From contig JARWIR010000050.1 of the NCBI GenBank assembly GCA_029959085.1, forward strand, positions 4,154,001 through 4,218,000: DNA of 64,000 nt. Reading direction: 5' to 3'. Below, in pieces: positions 24,927 through 37,073 of the stretch. Under the pieces are notes generated by a model that was not told the origin of the DNA, ran no database searches, and saw only the letters and a list, made by a program, of their open reading frames with translations. Origin of the DNA: Nemophila menziesii (lineage: Eukaryota; Streptophyta; Magnoliopsida; Boraginales; Hydrophyllaceae). How positions within the stretch are numbered: the first letter of the stretch is position 1; every line of letters starts with the position of its first letter. The translations under genes were made by a program, and so were the position numbers.

Positions 24927-26788
24927 AATTCTTTTTCAACATGAAGCAAATCACTTTTAACCATAAATATCTTTTTTTATCCTCTCATTTAGTAAAAGTG
25001 GAGAAAAGACACTATTCATGGGAACTTGTGAGATTACCATAAAAACAAAGATTACTTCCAAAACATATACGTCCATTAAAAAAAACTCTTCATATTCCAA
25101 CACAACTCATTCGGATTATTCCTAAATCTATGAACATTCGTTTTATTAAGCCTACATCATGTATCATATATATTCCAAAGATCTCATAAATTTACCAATT
25201 TTCCTTATTTATGATATGAAATATACTAGAAATCAAAATATTTATGTTCATATGGGATTCCACTTGGTTTAATATTTACGTCTTTTGTAACCTTTTCATC
25301 ACATTGATCGATGAATTTGACACTAAAAATAATTTTGATCTCAAAATTCTTAGCAAAAAGATTATATTGTACATTATTGAAACATATATATGTCTAAAAT
25401 GATTAAATGGTTAAGATGATGTCAAGGAATCATGTAGAATTAATTTAAATAAATAAGTTGCAACCACAAATGAAATTTTTTTTAGTAAAAATCAAGAAAA
25501 TTCGTGTACTTTTTCTTCTTAAATTTTTTAAAATAATAATTAATCTTATTGTACATTCAAGCATACTAAATTCTCGCGTAGTGTAAAATGAAGATTCTAA
25601 TAGGATACCTCATTTAAAGATGGAAATTTAAAATATTTTGATACCTAACTTCAAAAAAATTCATGGTTTTATTACCTTCTTAAACAAAAGTATTGATTAT
25701 ATTAAAAATGGCTTAATAAAACATAATAAACCCATATCTCATAATAAATCGGTATGAATATAAAAATGAAGCGTGTCAAAAAACCATAAAAGTTGAAAAT
25801 GCTTTGTTTATATATTTGAATTTTCCAATTTATTTTAAAGAGATAATAAAATAGAATTTTGCTAAGGGTGAGAAATTTTCTCGTTGACTTTATTTATTGA
25901 AGAAATTTTAGAAAATGACTAGAACTTTTTACATATGTACATAATTTTTTATAGCAATTCCACAATATATTATACATAGTAGCATATCTCTTACACCCCG
26001 AAATACTCAATATATACTAGGTTTTATGAGAACAATAAAAAACAGTGGTAATTAAAATATATAATTAAGGGGGAAATAGTAAATCTTTAGATCTCGAGTT
26101 TATTGGAAAAAATGTTTATTTTGTTTCTACTACTAATGTAGGTTTTACATTTTTTTACACATTTCTCCTATTTCACTATTTTAAATTGTTAAAATAACAA
26201 AATTTACATGATAGAAAAAGGGAAAACTCCATACCATTACTACAAGGTAAAATACTACATGAAGAGATTTTTTATTTCTTGGAACCTCATACTTATTTAA
26301 TTTATGCCAAAATCATTGAAAAATATATATTTACATTCCTGATGAAAAATACAATATCCTAAAAATGATTTAGTATTTGACATTTTTTTATAAAATTACA
26401 TAAAAGGTAAGTGAGTCGTTTGATTTTTTAATAAAATGATTCATATGTATTATTACCATCTCAACAATTAAAAAATTGAAGCTATATTTTAAAAATACAA
26501 GATCAGATTTTTTTGGAATATGTAAGATGTCAATCCCTGCAAAAGTAAAGACAATTGTATATTTCTATTGAGGATATTGGAAACAGAGAGAACACATCAA
26601 ATGAACTCTAAAAGTATCTCTATATCTTACTTAGTTGACTATAACTTTTATATATTAAAATACATAAGTGATTCTTCACATAGACAAAAAAAATACGAAA
26701 TACATATTTTTACTTCTACCAATAGCCTTATTATTAGATCGAAACTATTACTATGAAGCATAAAATAACTATTCATCCTCAAATTATT
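24927..26788. other. Spacer right of CACTA, no gene recognised
   Basis: AT-rich, with no domain-bearing ORF. Repeated at 48,950-50,898, where an extra ~110 bp is present. The 25-kb duplicated block ends at about 26,782, a few bases before the LTR that starts at 26,789. Confidence 0.6.
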
Positions 26789-27052
26789 TGTTTATTATTA
26801 GATAATAATTGTATATATATTAATAATAATTATTAATTACAGTATTTAAATAGATTATACTGTAATATAATTATTGAATATCTACATTCCCTTAATGGAA
26901 TGGAAGAATAGAATTATAGAAGAAGAAGGAGGAGAAGAAAGAGAAGACCCAAGAGATCAGAAGGAAACTTTATTTTTATTTTTTACATCCTTTCTTCTAT
27001 ACAAATACACAATTCACTAACAGTACTATCTTTCAAATTTCAAATAATAACA
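26789..27052 (-). repeat. 3' LTR of the miniature gypsy element
   Basis: 264 bp. On the plus strand it opens TGTTTATTATTAG and closes AATAATAACA, giving the usual TG...CA with short inverted ends. A partner copy, truncated, is at 27,914-28,093. Confidence 0.7.
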
Positions 27053-27109
27053 AATACTATATTCCCGCCTAACTTAATATTTACCTAATATTATTAAGTC
27101 ATTACATTG

Positions 27110-27631
27110 CCATACCCTATTTCGAGAACCTTGCCCTCAAGGTTCTGCTAATGAAAATCTTCTGGACGATGTGTTTTTCCATTGAAAAGTAATTTGTTGC
27201 ACTAAACTTTGATCATATAAAAGAATATAGAGTGGAAATATTGTTATGTGAACAAGTAATCCATCTTTTTGAAGCCACATATGTTGATTTATTCGAAGAA
27301 CTATATGTAGGTATTCACTTTTCACAATAATATTCAAGTCAATATTGTTCCCCAAAAATTGATTCTCAATGAAAATAAATTCATTCATCTCGATATTTAT
27401 CAAATTATTTTCTTGGGCACAAATGAAATTATCACAATCCAAACCAGAAACCATGTATGTAGATTTCATATCAATCTTTAATTGTTCTTTTAAACAAAAC
27501 TCCTTTGAAATTTGCACAATTTTGACATGATCTAAATTTTCCAGAATTATATTTGCATCATTATTTTGATATGAATTTTCCATAACAATATTCTCCACAT
27601 CATTACTTTTTTGCATAAATCGAATTTTCAA
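27110..27631 (-). pseudogene. Filler ORF and polyprotein C-terminus of gypsy element
   Basis: A 164-codon open stretch (27,137-27,631), rich in Asn, Ile and Glu, has no recognised domain. In a neighbouring frame directly after it (27,135 down to about 27,088) the sequence reads NLEGKVLEIGYGNVMT. This resembles the terminal tail many plant gypsy polyproteins carry just before the 3' LTR. The filler may be rearranged element sequence or captured DNA. Confidence 0.5.
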
Positions 27632-27669
27632 TGATCGAACAAATTATTCCCAACTCTGAAATGGAAATA

Positions 27670-27900
27670 TATTGTTTATTTGTTGAAACCACTATAGAGC
27701 CAGACCATCCATGTGAAAATAAGCCAGATCCAATCAGCGGTCATCAACATTTTTATGAATTGTAAAGAAATAATTTGCTTGTAAAACCCAATCATCTGGA
27801 TCACTACCATCAAAACGTTGAAATTTGAGATGAACCATTTCTCGTATGTTTCTGAGTACTGCATCCATGGATTGATAACCAACATCCATGGTTCAATCAA
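27670..27900 (-). pseudogene. gag capsid start of gypsy element
   Basis: Minus-strand reading gives MVHLKFQRFDGSDPDDWVLQ, then ANYFFTIHKNVDDR, a stop, then LDLAYFHMDGLAL, a stop, and WFQ. The FDGSDP...W and MDG.AL.WFQ signatures are those of the retrotransposon gag capsid domain, which assembles the virus-like particle. Two stops and the lack of the rest of gag make it non-functional. It sits just downstream of the 5' LTR, as expected. Confidence 0.75.
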
Positions 27901-28093
27901 AGCACCAATGAAATGATTTATAGATAATAACTGTTTATATATTAATAATAATTATTAATTATAGTATTTAAATAGATTATACTGTAATATAATTATTGAA
28001 TATCTACATTCCCTTAATGGAATGGAAGAATATATTTATAGAAGAAAAAGGAGGAGAAGAAAGATAAGACCCAAGAGATCAGAAGGAAACTTT

Positions 28094-29376
28094 ATAAAAG
28101 ATATTTGTTCGGTTTTGAGTTATTGAACTACTAGACGCAAAGAAACAAACTAGTGAAAGTAAATACTAAAAGATTAAGAAGTAGATATGAGCTATACTTG
28201 ACTATCTCTATGGAATCACCTAAACATACGTAATTGATGCTTTCGTTAAGGATAGAACTGATATTTCCATATTATTCGAGACTCTAATATCTCCTATCCC
28301 CCTATCGGGTGGACCTTGGAGCTATCCTAAAGTACTATAAACCCCTACGGGTGATTATGTCCTCTCGTATATGAAGTTCTTTACCTCTTTGGGTGTGTGA
28401 TTAGTCAAACATCTAGGTCAATAACGAATATCACACAGATATTACCTATGTCTAAAATCAAACCCCCATGTCAGATGATCCCTTCGCCACTAAAGTGAAT
28501 ACCCCAATTATTATAACCTAATTCTAATTAGCTAGGTCAGAAATAGTAAATAAGAACAAAATGATTTCCAATATAAAATACTCAATTCAAGTTATACTAG
28601 AAACTAATCCCAAATTGAAATACATTAAATAAAAGAATTAGGGTTCATCCCATTACACGATTCTCAAGAATAATAGATTAACTCGTATTAAAAGTAAAAA
28701 ACAGAAATTAATTAATAATATACATGTCCTAAAAAGAAATAAAATAAGAACCTAAGTGGAGGTAATTATTTGTGATGTTGCTGAAGAAAGATGTTTCTCC
28801 AGCTCGATGTTTCTCCAGCTCCTGCTCTTGTCTCTGCCTCTTGACGCTCTCTCTAAGGTTGATATAATTTGAATAATAATTGACAGGTGATAAATAATGA
28901 GGTCTAAGAGGGCTTATATAGATGGTTAAAACGGATTAGTTCTAATCTTGGGCTTAATTGAGTAATTAAAAGCCCAAGTCCAATTATCCCGTAACTGTTG
29001 TACACCCTTTAGTAAAGCGGCCGTAACTTGTGCGTTTCAAGTCCAAATCACCTAAAGTGGCACGAAATCAATAATTAGTAACAACTTTCCAGATTTCCAT
29101 TTATTTTAGTCAACTTCTCGGGTGATACTTTCTCGCCTTTGACCTCTCCTCTTGATCTAAGACTTATTTCAGGGTTCCATTGCATCCATGTACCTAAATC
29201 TTTATACTAAGCACAAACTAACTAAGGCACAAAAGCTCTACAAATGCAAATAACATAATTCTGAGGAGAAAGTGTAATATATTAAAATAAGCATAAAAGT
29301 CTATCTAATAAGTCCAATTTTTACCTAAAATTATGTCTCCTAAGGGCTTATATTTAGAACAAAAAGGGACACATGA
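28094..29376 (-). repeat. 3' LTR (truncated) of the LARD-like element
   Basis: Aligns with 33,496-34,863 along its length, with many substitutions and small indels. It opens TCATGTGTCCC where the partner has TGATGTCTCCC. The far end is cut at the junction with the miniature gypsy LTR. Confidence 0.8.
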
Positions 29377-32300
29377 AGAACCAAAACCCAAACCTTTGTT
29401 GTTCCGACAAAGTAAAACAAAACAGAGGTCCAAGGTAAGAAGCAACATGCGGAATCTAAAGAATAAACCCAAATCAAAAATCAAAATAAATGTCATATAG
29501 TATAACCTAAGAATTAATGCACGAATACACCTATCAAACAAAATCATACACATAAATAATATGATTCTAAAACTAACTCCACAATGCGAGAATATTACAC
29601 TTTATACTTAGCTCTAGATAATGGCTATAGGGAGTTCATTAATCCTTACTTCCTTTAAACGCTCCACTTAACTTACTCCTATTAGAAAAAATATCATTCC
29701 AATATGTACCTAGAAATCACGAGGTGTTTATGGTTTTAGCGTAGGCTTAGGGACGGTATGGTACATTTGGATAATGAAACATGAGCTCTTGGCTCTCTCC
29801 TCACTAGCCTTCAACAAACTGTCCCGACTTTGAGTTTATACTCACATATGATCTCACTCACTTGACGTGCTAATTTAGCATCACCTATTAGGCCCAAACC
29901 TATCAATATGATAAAAAATTCCTTTGTCGCTCTTATATTTAACATTTATTCAATCTTTTTTTGTAAGTTAAGCATGACATTCTTTTTAATGTGAAGCGTT
30001 ACGCTAACTTATTTTCTCGATTTTTTTTGGTCTTCTGAAATCGGCAAGGGAATTTACAATAAAGTGAATAACCATTCAAGCACATGACAAATCTACACAA
30101 CAGATGTAATAACAGATTCCCTCGACCCAAACTCAAGCTCAAGGGCAACTAGTCTTAGGCAATCGTGATTCAGGTGCGGGTCATACGCTATAGTTTTAAC
30201 ATCTAAAGGATAAGCTTATAGTGTGAATTCAAAAGAAAGGCTTAAAGACTCAAAAATGGGGCTAAGAAGGATATATAATTAATCACGGGTTAGAAAGCTA
30301 AATAGTTCTGAAGTGGCTATTAAAAAACTGCCTCTATTATTTTCCTAGTTACATAGTTCACCTCAAGTTCATAATTAAGTGGGTTCTCTACTCATTTAGA
30401 TCTCACGTTCTACAAACCATTCATTCTTACCAAATACAAGCATACTTCTTTTGCATTGTTTATTAATCTTTTTATCAATCATATAGTGTTTGCATGCATT
30501 TAATTTGCGTTTTACATTAACTCTTAGGTCTACTATTTTCTATCATTATTTTAAAAAACTATGCTTATGGGGACATTCAACAAACTCTACAGTCAAATCA
30601 TTCCTTAAACTAATATTTATTTTACTTTAAATTTTTTGACAAAAAATTAAAAATACATAACACATAAAATTGGGATGAGGTAACAATACCCCACCCCAAA
30701 CTAAAGAATGAGTCGAGTCCCCACAACTCGAAAAGACTCTATAAAGAAAATAAGAATAGTATACAGTATTGAATGAGAAAAAGGAGAAAGAAACATATCT
30801 GAATTGGAACTAGACCGATTAAATGTAGTATTGCGTTGAGGTTGTGAATTCTTCTTAGTTGCGATGATCATACACCATGGAATTCATCTTTTGTAAAGTG
30901 TGTTTCATCAACTCGAATTCATATCTCCTTTAATTAATCATCTACTCCTAGCCCTCTAAATCATCACCTCCCTTACGGAAATATTCCCTCAACACACAAC
31001 TTTCTTTTCTCTTCATATCCTTCGTACCTTTTCCAACCTTCATGGTCATCTCGGATAACCCGAAACTCAAAGCTTCAAGAACTCCCAAAAGATTTGGATT
31101 ATAATTATGACTTTGGTGTTCTTGAGGATGTATCTATATGAATTATAGTGTGTTTAGAGCTAGGTCATGAATATCAAAAGTATTGGAGAGGTTTTAGTGG
31201 CTTAATTTTAAGGTTTGGTGAAGAAACAATTCAGATTTCTCAGTGTTTTTGGAAAGATTTATGATCGATTATGTGTTGGATGATGTCATAGATGGAAGAT
31301 TTGATGATAATTATGTGTTATTATGGTAGGTTTCAAGTATTTAAAAGCTTGGTTTCGTACTTCAAATTGTGTCTGGTGTGAGAGGCTAACGCCAAAAATT
31401 CTGTGTCCTAGAATTAATTTTAAATTATTCTCGCCAAAAGCTGACTGGCATGCCAGGCACAAGACCGGCTAGAAGGTTGCGAACGAAGATCTACCCAATA
31501 GCTAGATCTCAAAATGTTATGCGGTTTAGACATAAATATCACTTTCGATTCGACATCCGAGCACAATGATATGGCTTGCCGAAGTTTGCTCTAATTCTAT
31601 CCATATTTTTCAGAATGGTGGGCTGGTATGCCGGTGATTTGAACGGGTTTCCGATAGCGTGAATGATTTCTCACTGACGCACATTATAGCTGTGTGTGGT
31701 GATTTAATTAAATGTCTTTTCGCCGAGAGCTCACCGGCATTGCCGGGCGTATGGCCGGCAAGCCGGTCCGGCTAGTTCAGTTATACCACATCAGACGCTA
31801 ATCCTGTCTCATAATTGTTTAACCCTAAACTCAAGGATTTTAACATCTGCAAATCATCAAACTACATCCCTCTCATTTCTTAAGATTATACACTAATAAA
31901 CATCTATTACTCTAATGTACACGACAAATTTAAAGACTAAAAGTGATTTAAAACATGGGTTGTCTCCTAAGTAACAATTTTGTTTATTACGTCTTTAAGT
32001 TAGACGTGTTACCTTCCATGAAGATGTTATTGTGGCATTTGCGGTGTTCCTCTCCTTAAACTCGCCTCTTCCTTTATATAAAAGCTTTTGAATGTTCCCC
32101 CTTAGAATTTTTTTAAAATCGATCTCATAAAGGGGGTGGGTATTATCTCTGTTTCACCTCCTTGCTCTCATGTAAAAACTCACTCTCCACCACATGATAG
32201 TATATTACCGTCCTCAACGGTATAAGTTCATTTTTATTCTTTTAAATCTTGCTTTCATCTTCAAAATGTGGTGGATAGGTGCTCATACTTGCCGTTTTAC

Positions 32301-32450
32301 TCTCATGGTGTGGAAACTTGCTTGTATAGCACATGTTGATTATTTGTGGTAGTGGAGGTGATTCTTAAACTCTATTTTCATTCAATATTTGTGGTGGAGA
32401 TGGTGATTAGTGAACTTTTTGTGGCAGAGATTCAACTTCTATTTTGTTGT
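29377..32450 (-). other. LARD-like element interior, non-coding
   Basis: No retroviral protein domain is recognised in either strand. A GC-richer stretch at about 31,435-31,790 contains repeated CCGGC/GCCGG words, such as GGCCGGCAAGCCGGTCCGGC near 31,752. It contrasts sharply with the AT-rich surroundings. Confidence 0.6.
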
Positions 32451-32499
32451 GAATCTTGAATTTGTCTATTGACTCCTCAACCACTTCAGATTCATCTTC

Positions 32500-33260
32500 G
32501 CTTTCAACCCATTCTTCAACTATTACCTCAACATATTCTTGTTATGGAATCTCTATACTTTCAATCACCTCTTCTTCCTTTTTTATTTCTATAACTTGAT
32601 CATGTGCACGCACTATAGGAATAGCAATTTCTGTGGTAACTTCTATGATTTGCGTTGCTACTCCTTCTTACACCTTGCTAACAAGATTCTCAACCACATG
32701 GTGGTCTCTATTTATATCGAGCATATGGTGTTCATATCACTATCACTAATTTTTTCTTTCAACATCTCCTCTCAACTAATTCTTCTTCTTGATATCTTCC
32801 ATCCCTCGGGGGAGTGGAATCTACATAATACTTGCTATTACACTCAGAAAAGTCATGAATATTATATTTGTCTAGCATCTGCTGTATTTTGGCACTTTTT
32901 TCCTTGTGATTGAGCATGTATATAGAAAGTGTTCAGTTCAAATCGCCAAGAGTTAATTGTGTCATTTGTTTAATGTTCCATGTTTGATCTTGCTGGTTGT
33001 GATACAATGGTTGTTGTTGATTATTCCTGATCCATTAGTCGTTCCATCCTTACTCTTGCGGGTGTTGATGGTTGGTATAAATTACCACCCCATTGTTGTT
33101 GTCCCGAAGAGTCTTCCCAATAATCAAATGGACCAGGATTTGGGTAATGTCCTCTATAGTTCTTTAATTAAATTTCTTGACCATTACCTGAATAAAGAAC
33201 ATGTAAAACAAAAACAAAGACCAAAAGTAAAACAGATAATGACAATTAAAACTACTTAAG
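32500..33260 (-). pseudogene. gag-like remnant of the LARD-like element
   Basis: Starting close to the primer site, a minus-strand frame reads GHYPNPGPFDYWEDSS followed by GQQQWGGNLYQPSTP, then stops. The composition (Gln, Pro, Gly, Tyr, Asn) and position resemble the low-complexity part of Athila-type gag. Further down only short fragments remain, and no zinc knuckle is visible. Several open stretches on the plus strand here are antisense artefacts. Confidence 0.45.
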
Positions 33261-33280
33261 GGGTAAACACCATGGTCACA

Positions 33281-33306
33281 GGCTTCAATCCCCGGCAGTG
33301 GAGCCA
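33281..33306 (-). other. Primer-binding site, tRNA-Asp type
   Basis: The minus strand reads TGGCTCCACTGCCGGGGATT and onward. The complement of the plant tRNA-Asp 3' end is TGGCGCCGTTGCCGGGGATC, so this is a degenerate match. It lies eight bases inside the LTR end, as expected for minus-strand DNA priming. Confidence 0.8.
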
Positions 33307-33313
33307 AAAAACT

Positions 33314-34863
33314 TGGTGGGTCCTGGGTGTGATAAAAACTAAGTTATAAAATAAAGGATCCACATACCGCAAGTGTACGGGTCATTTAAGTAATAATCTG
33401 ATAATCGGGTTTCGTTATCAAGGATTCGACTAGTATAACCCAAGTGTTCAATAGATAGGTAATAGTAATTTTAATACAAAAAATAAAATATAAGAGATAT
33501 TTGTTTGATTTTGAGTTATTGAACTACTAGACGTAATGAAACAAAATACTGAAAGTAAATACTAAATTATTAAGATATAGATTTGAGCAATACTAGAGTC
33601 TCGCTAGAGAATCACCTAAATGTATGTAATTAATGCTTTTGTTAAGGGCAAAACTGATATTTCTATATTAGTCAGGACTCTAATATGTCCTAGCCCCCTG
33701 TCGGGTGGACCTAGGACCTATCCTGAAGTACTATAAACCCCTACTGGGCTATTATGTCCTCTCGGATGTTAAGTTCTTAACCTTTTTGGCTATGTGATTA
33801 GTCAAGCCTGTCGGTTAATAACGAATATCACACATATACTACCTAAGTTAGTAATCTAACCCTCTTGTCCGATGATCAATTTGCCACTAAAGTGAATAAC
33901 CCAATTACTATAACCTGTTTCTAATTAGATAGGGCAGAAATAGTAAATAAGAACAATATAATATACAATATGAAATACCCAATTCAAATTAAACTAGAAA
34001 CAAATCCCAAATTAAAATACATTAATTAAACAAATTAGGGTTCATCCCATTACGCAATTCTCAAGAATGTAAGGATTAGCTCATATTAAAAGTAAAAACA
34101 ACAAGTAATTTAATAATATACATGTTCCAAATAACAAAAATAAAATAAGAACCTAAGTGGAGGTATTGATTTGAGTTGTTGTTAAAGAAAGATATTTCTC
34201 CAGCTCCTACTCAAGTCTCTGCCTCTTGACTCTCTCTATATGGATGATGTAAATTGAAGAATAATTGATAGGTGCTGAATAATGAGGTATAAGTGGGCTT
34301 ATATAGATGGTGAAAATGAATTAGGTCTAATCTTTGGCTTAATTGGGTAATTAAAAGTCGAAATCCAATTGGTAATTCTCGTAACTGTTGTAAACCCTTC
34401 AGTAAAACGGCTGGAACATTTGCGTTTCAAGTCAAAATCACATGATTCTACTCCCCAAATCTTCCTAACTCCAAGGTGCAACTTTCGTATTTGAGGGTTC
34501 ATAGGCTGAATCAGGGCCGAAGTAGCTCGAAATTAGCAATTAGTAATAGCTTTCCAATTTCCATCTCTTTTTAGTAAACTCTTCGTGTGATACTTTCTCG
34601 CCTTTGACCTCTCCGCTTGATCTAAGACTCTAATTTTCACTTCTCCTCCTCATCTTGGTGCTCCAGAGCATCCATGTACTAAATATTTATACTAAAAACA
34701 AACAAATTAATGCACAAAAGCTATAAAAATTTAAATAACATAATTATGAGGGGAGAAAGTGTATTATATCAAAATAAGCATAAAATTATATCTAATAAGT
34801 CAAATTTCTACCTAAAATGATGTATCCTGATAGCTTATCTTTAGAACAAAAAGGGAGACATCA
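33314..34863 (-). repeat. 5' LTR of the LARD-like element
   Basis: 1,550 bp, TGATGTCTCCC to GGACCCACCA on the minus strand. A promoter-like CTATATAAGCC lies at 34,297-34,307 (minus). The first bases can pair with a GATACATCA about 40 bases further in. Confidence 0.8.
34297..34307 (-). promoter_or_regulatory. TATA box of the LARD-like 5' LTR
   Basis: CTATATAAGCC on the minus strand, about 560 bp into the LTR. The same feature stands in the 3' LTR near 28,915-28,925. This is the expected place for the U3 promoter of a long Athila-type LTR. Confidence 0.5.
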
Positions 34864-35616
34864 GTAACTTAGTTTGTAAATATTATAAAATTGTATTTTC
34901 TAAGTTGTTGTTTTGAGTTTATTATCTATATTCTGCTATCTTCTTCCCATTGTACTTAATTTACTTAGGTGTGTATTTAGAGACTTCCCTATGGTATTAT
35001 CTTTATTGTATCGGGACAATACAACTTTAAAATGGGTTTCCTGATTTCTCTCTATTTGTGATATATTTATGTAGGTTGTAGACATCATTTTAGGTGTATT
35101 TGATTAATTAGTTAGAGATTTATTCTCGTTATTTGATAATTTCTTAATTCATGTATTAGTTTGACGATTTATTAATTTTCGAGCATATTTTGTTTAATTT
35201 TTGTGTTAATGTGAATCTATTAAGGTATATGGAATATGATTAGATGCCAAATAAATTCTAAGGAGTTAAGGAAAGAAGATATAGGAGAAATCAGAAGATA
35301 AAAGGAAGGAACGTTGAATTAGGGAAGGAAAAGATACCAAATAAATCTTAATATTATGCAGTTACTTCTACTAAAGTGAAGATAAATTCAAATCGACTGT
35401 GATTTTGGATGAGTATTTAAAGAGTTAGATAGATCTTTCTGCAATGGGAAAAAATGGCCCAATATCGAAGGAGGTATGACCAAAAAATTGAGCATTGTTT
35501 ATCTTGTTCTGTATTTTAGGAACAAATTTGAGTAGGACTTAGAATCAAATTATTTTATTTCTACTCCAATATTACAACCTAGGGTCATCTAAAGACCTAA
35601 TACACCCTCTTATCAT
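34864..35616 (+). mobile_element. Athila-type 3' end: polypurine tract and truncated LTR
   Basis: A tail of internal sequence with the family signature TTATTGTATCGGGACAATAC (about 35,003-35,022) leads to a polypurine tract (TTTAAAATGGGTTT) and an LTR starting TGATTTCTCTC at 35,042. The LTR has TAGACATCATTTTAGG about 45 bp in, as in the LARD LTR. It is cut at about 35,616, where LINE sequence of the duplicated block begins. Confidence 0.65.
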
Positions 35617-36083
35617 TGCAAAAAATACAAAGGGGATTAACTTGCAAACCACAACTGATCATCCTTAGTTTTGTAGGTAAGCTATCTTGTATAGCAAGCC
35701 ATGCTATAAAGGATCACCTCAGAATATTATGCTTGGACCAAATAATCTTAAACCACTTTACTTCCTCAGTATGATTAGCAATTCTACTAAGAGTTTTCTT
35801 AAAAGGAAAACTATTTTATGTACTTTCTGACCAAATATTGAGATCTTCTCCTAGTTGGAGTTACTATTGCTAATATAAGGTAATAACTTACCCACACAAG
35901 GAGGTAATCTCCACCTGTTTCCACCATAACAACTCTGTTAATTTCTATCACAATTGATGTTGAGTCTATCTATCTCAATCCCCAAAAAATCTTGTACATT
36001 TTTACCTTCTAACTATCTATCCCATATAATGAAATTGTTTTTTCCATTTCTAACTTTGTGAGAAATGAATTTATAAGAAGTGT
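35617..36083 (-). mobile_element. LINE fragment (duplicate), cut at the left
   Basis: Matches 11,037-11,507. It carries the EVKWFKIIWSKLN and WLAIQDSLPTK parts, but the zinc-knuckle and 3' end have been lost at the junction with the LTR fragment at 35,616. Confidence 0.75.
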
Positions 36084-37073
36084 ATCAATCTCAATATATG
36101 TCGTGTATCAATCAAGTCGTTCTGAAAAGATATATGAAAATGGGTTATAAAGTCTCTATGAGTTAAATGAAAGTTGTAAATGCGTTATTGGAGAAATCAT
36201 TATGTCAATCTAAATAAAACCCCATAAAGGGATATGAATTTCTTAATACTTGACACTAAAACGATAGTCAATCATAAATAAATTAACCATTTCATTCTCG
36301 TAAGGAATGTCACTGAATATTTAGACGATCCTCAACGAATTCACAGGTCCTTCTAGTGAGGAGAATAAACGATCATTGTGCTCCACATGGATTTAACGTC
36401 TCATGAACGCCCTCTAAGTAAAAATTTTGCAAAAAGATAAGGTTATAAACTGTAAGGTTACCATACAATTTTGTAGCACTTAGCTTAATAAATAATATTA
36501 ACATGATTGTGTCTATATTTTCCATTGTAGATGTCATTATGTGAGATTTTTATTTGTTTTTGTTAATTATATCAATGAAAATATAAAAAAACACTTCTTT
36601 TAATTACACATACACAAGGAGTCTTCTTATATATTAAGCTTTATGGCTTAGAAATTTGTCAATATCAATATAAATCCCTAATGAAATGTTTTATACAAGT
36701 TTGTTTATATATACTCACTAATATAGATCAAAATCACGAATATTAAACTTGTTAACAAAAATAAATTAATTGTACTTTTGAAGTAGCCCACCAATGAATG
36801 GAGTGCAACAATATAACTATTTATCTGTTTATATGTATACACTCCTAGTTTACTTACGACACAAGAAACATATGGTTGATTAAAGTTAATTAACATCACA
36901 CATTCTCTATGCTCATAGAATATTCATTTTGAAATATAGTATGACCGTCATTATTAATCATAGGAATACTTCGGTCAGATGGATTTCATGTAAGAACAAC
37001 ATTCGTAGAGTTAAACTTTTTCTATCTTTACGACCTGACGATACATGTTAAGTTATTTATTATTTTGACCTCT
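36084..37073. other. Duplicate of flank 11,508-12,495
   Basis: Non-coding. Contains the recurrent 64-codon minus-strand open stretch (36,705-36,899), which I do not accept as a gene. Confidence 0.6.

Larger units (their letters stand above)
26789..28093 (-). mobile_element. Miniature Ty3/gypsy element, internally deleted
   Basis: Minus-strand order: truncated 5' LTR (28,093-27,914), gag start, a filler ORF, the last codons of a polyprotein, then the 3' LTR (27,052-26,789). The two LTR copies share about 170 bp. Only about 0.86 kb lies between them, against several kb in a full gypsy element, so nearly all of pol is gone. The outer edge of the 5' LTR is cut where the next retroelement begins (28,094), so no target-site duplication can be read. 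Confidence 0.75.
28094..34863 (-). mobile_element. Large non-autonomous Athila-type retrotransposon (LARD-like)
   Basis: Minus-strand order: 5' LTR (34,863-33,314), primer-binding site (33,306-33,281), a short gag-like remnant (about 33,260-32,500), about 3 kb without pol, a polypurine tract (AAAGGTTTGGGTTTTGG, about 29,393-29,378), then the 3' LTR (29,376-28,094). The 3' LTR lacks its last ~180 bp. No RT, RNase H or integrase is found, so the element depended on a partner. It belongs with the Athila LTRs in this window by its LTR start, LTR end and tRNA-Asp-type primer site. Confidence 0.75.

Noticed and set aside
32539..33259. Two plus-strand open stretches of 124 and 100 codons
   Set aside because: They are antisense to the gag-like remnant of the LARD-like element, and the minus-strand reading gives the more meaningful protein.
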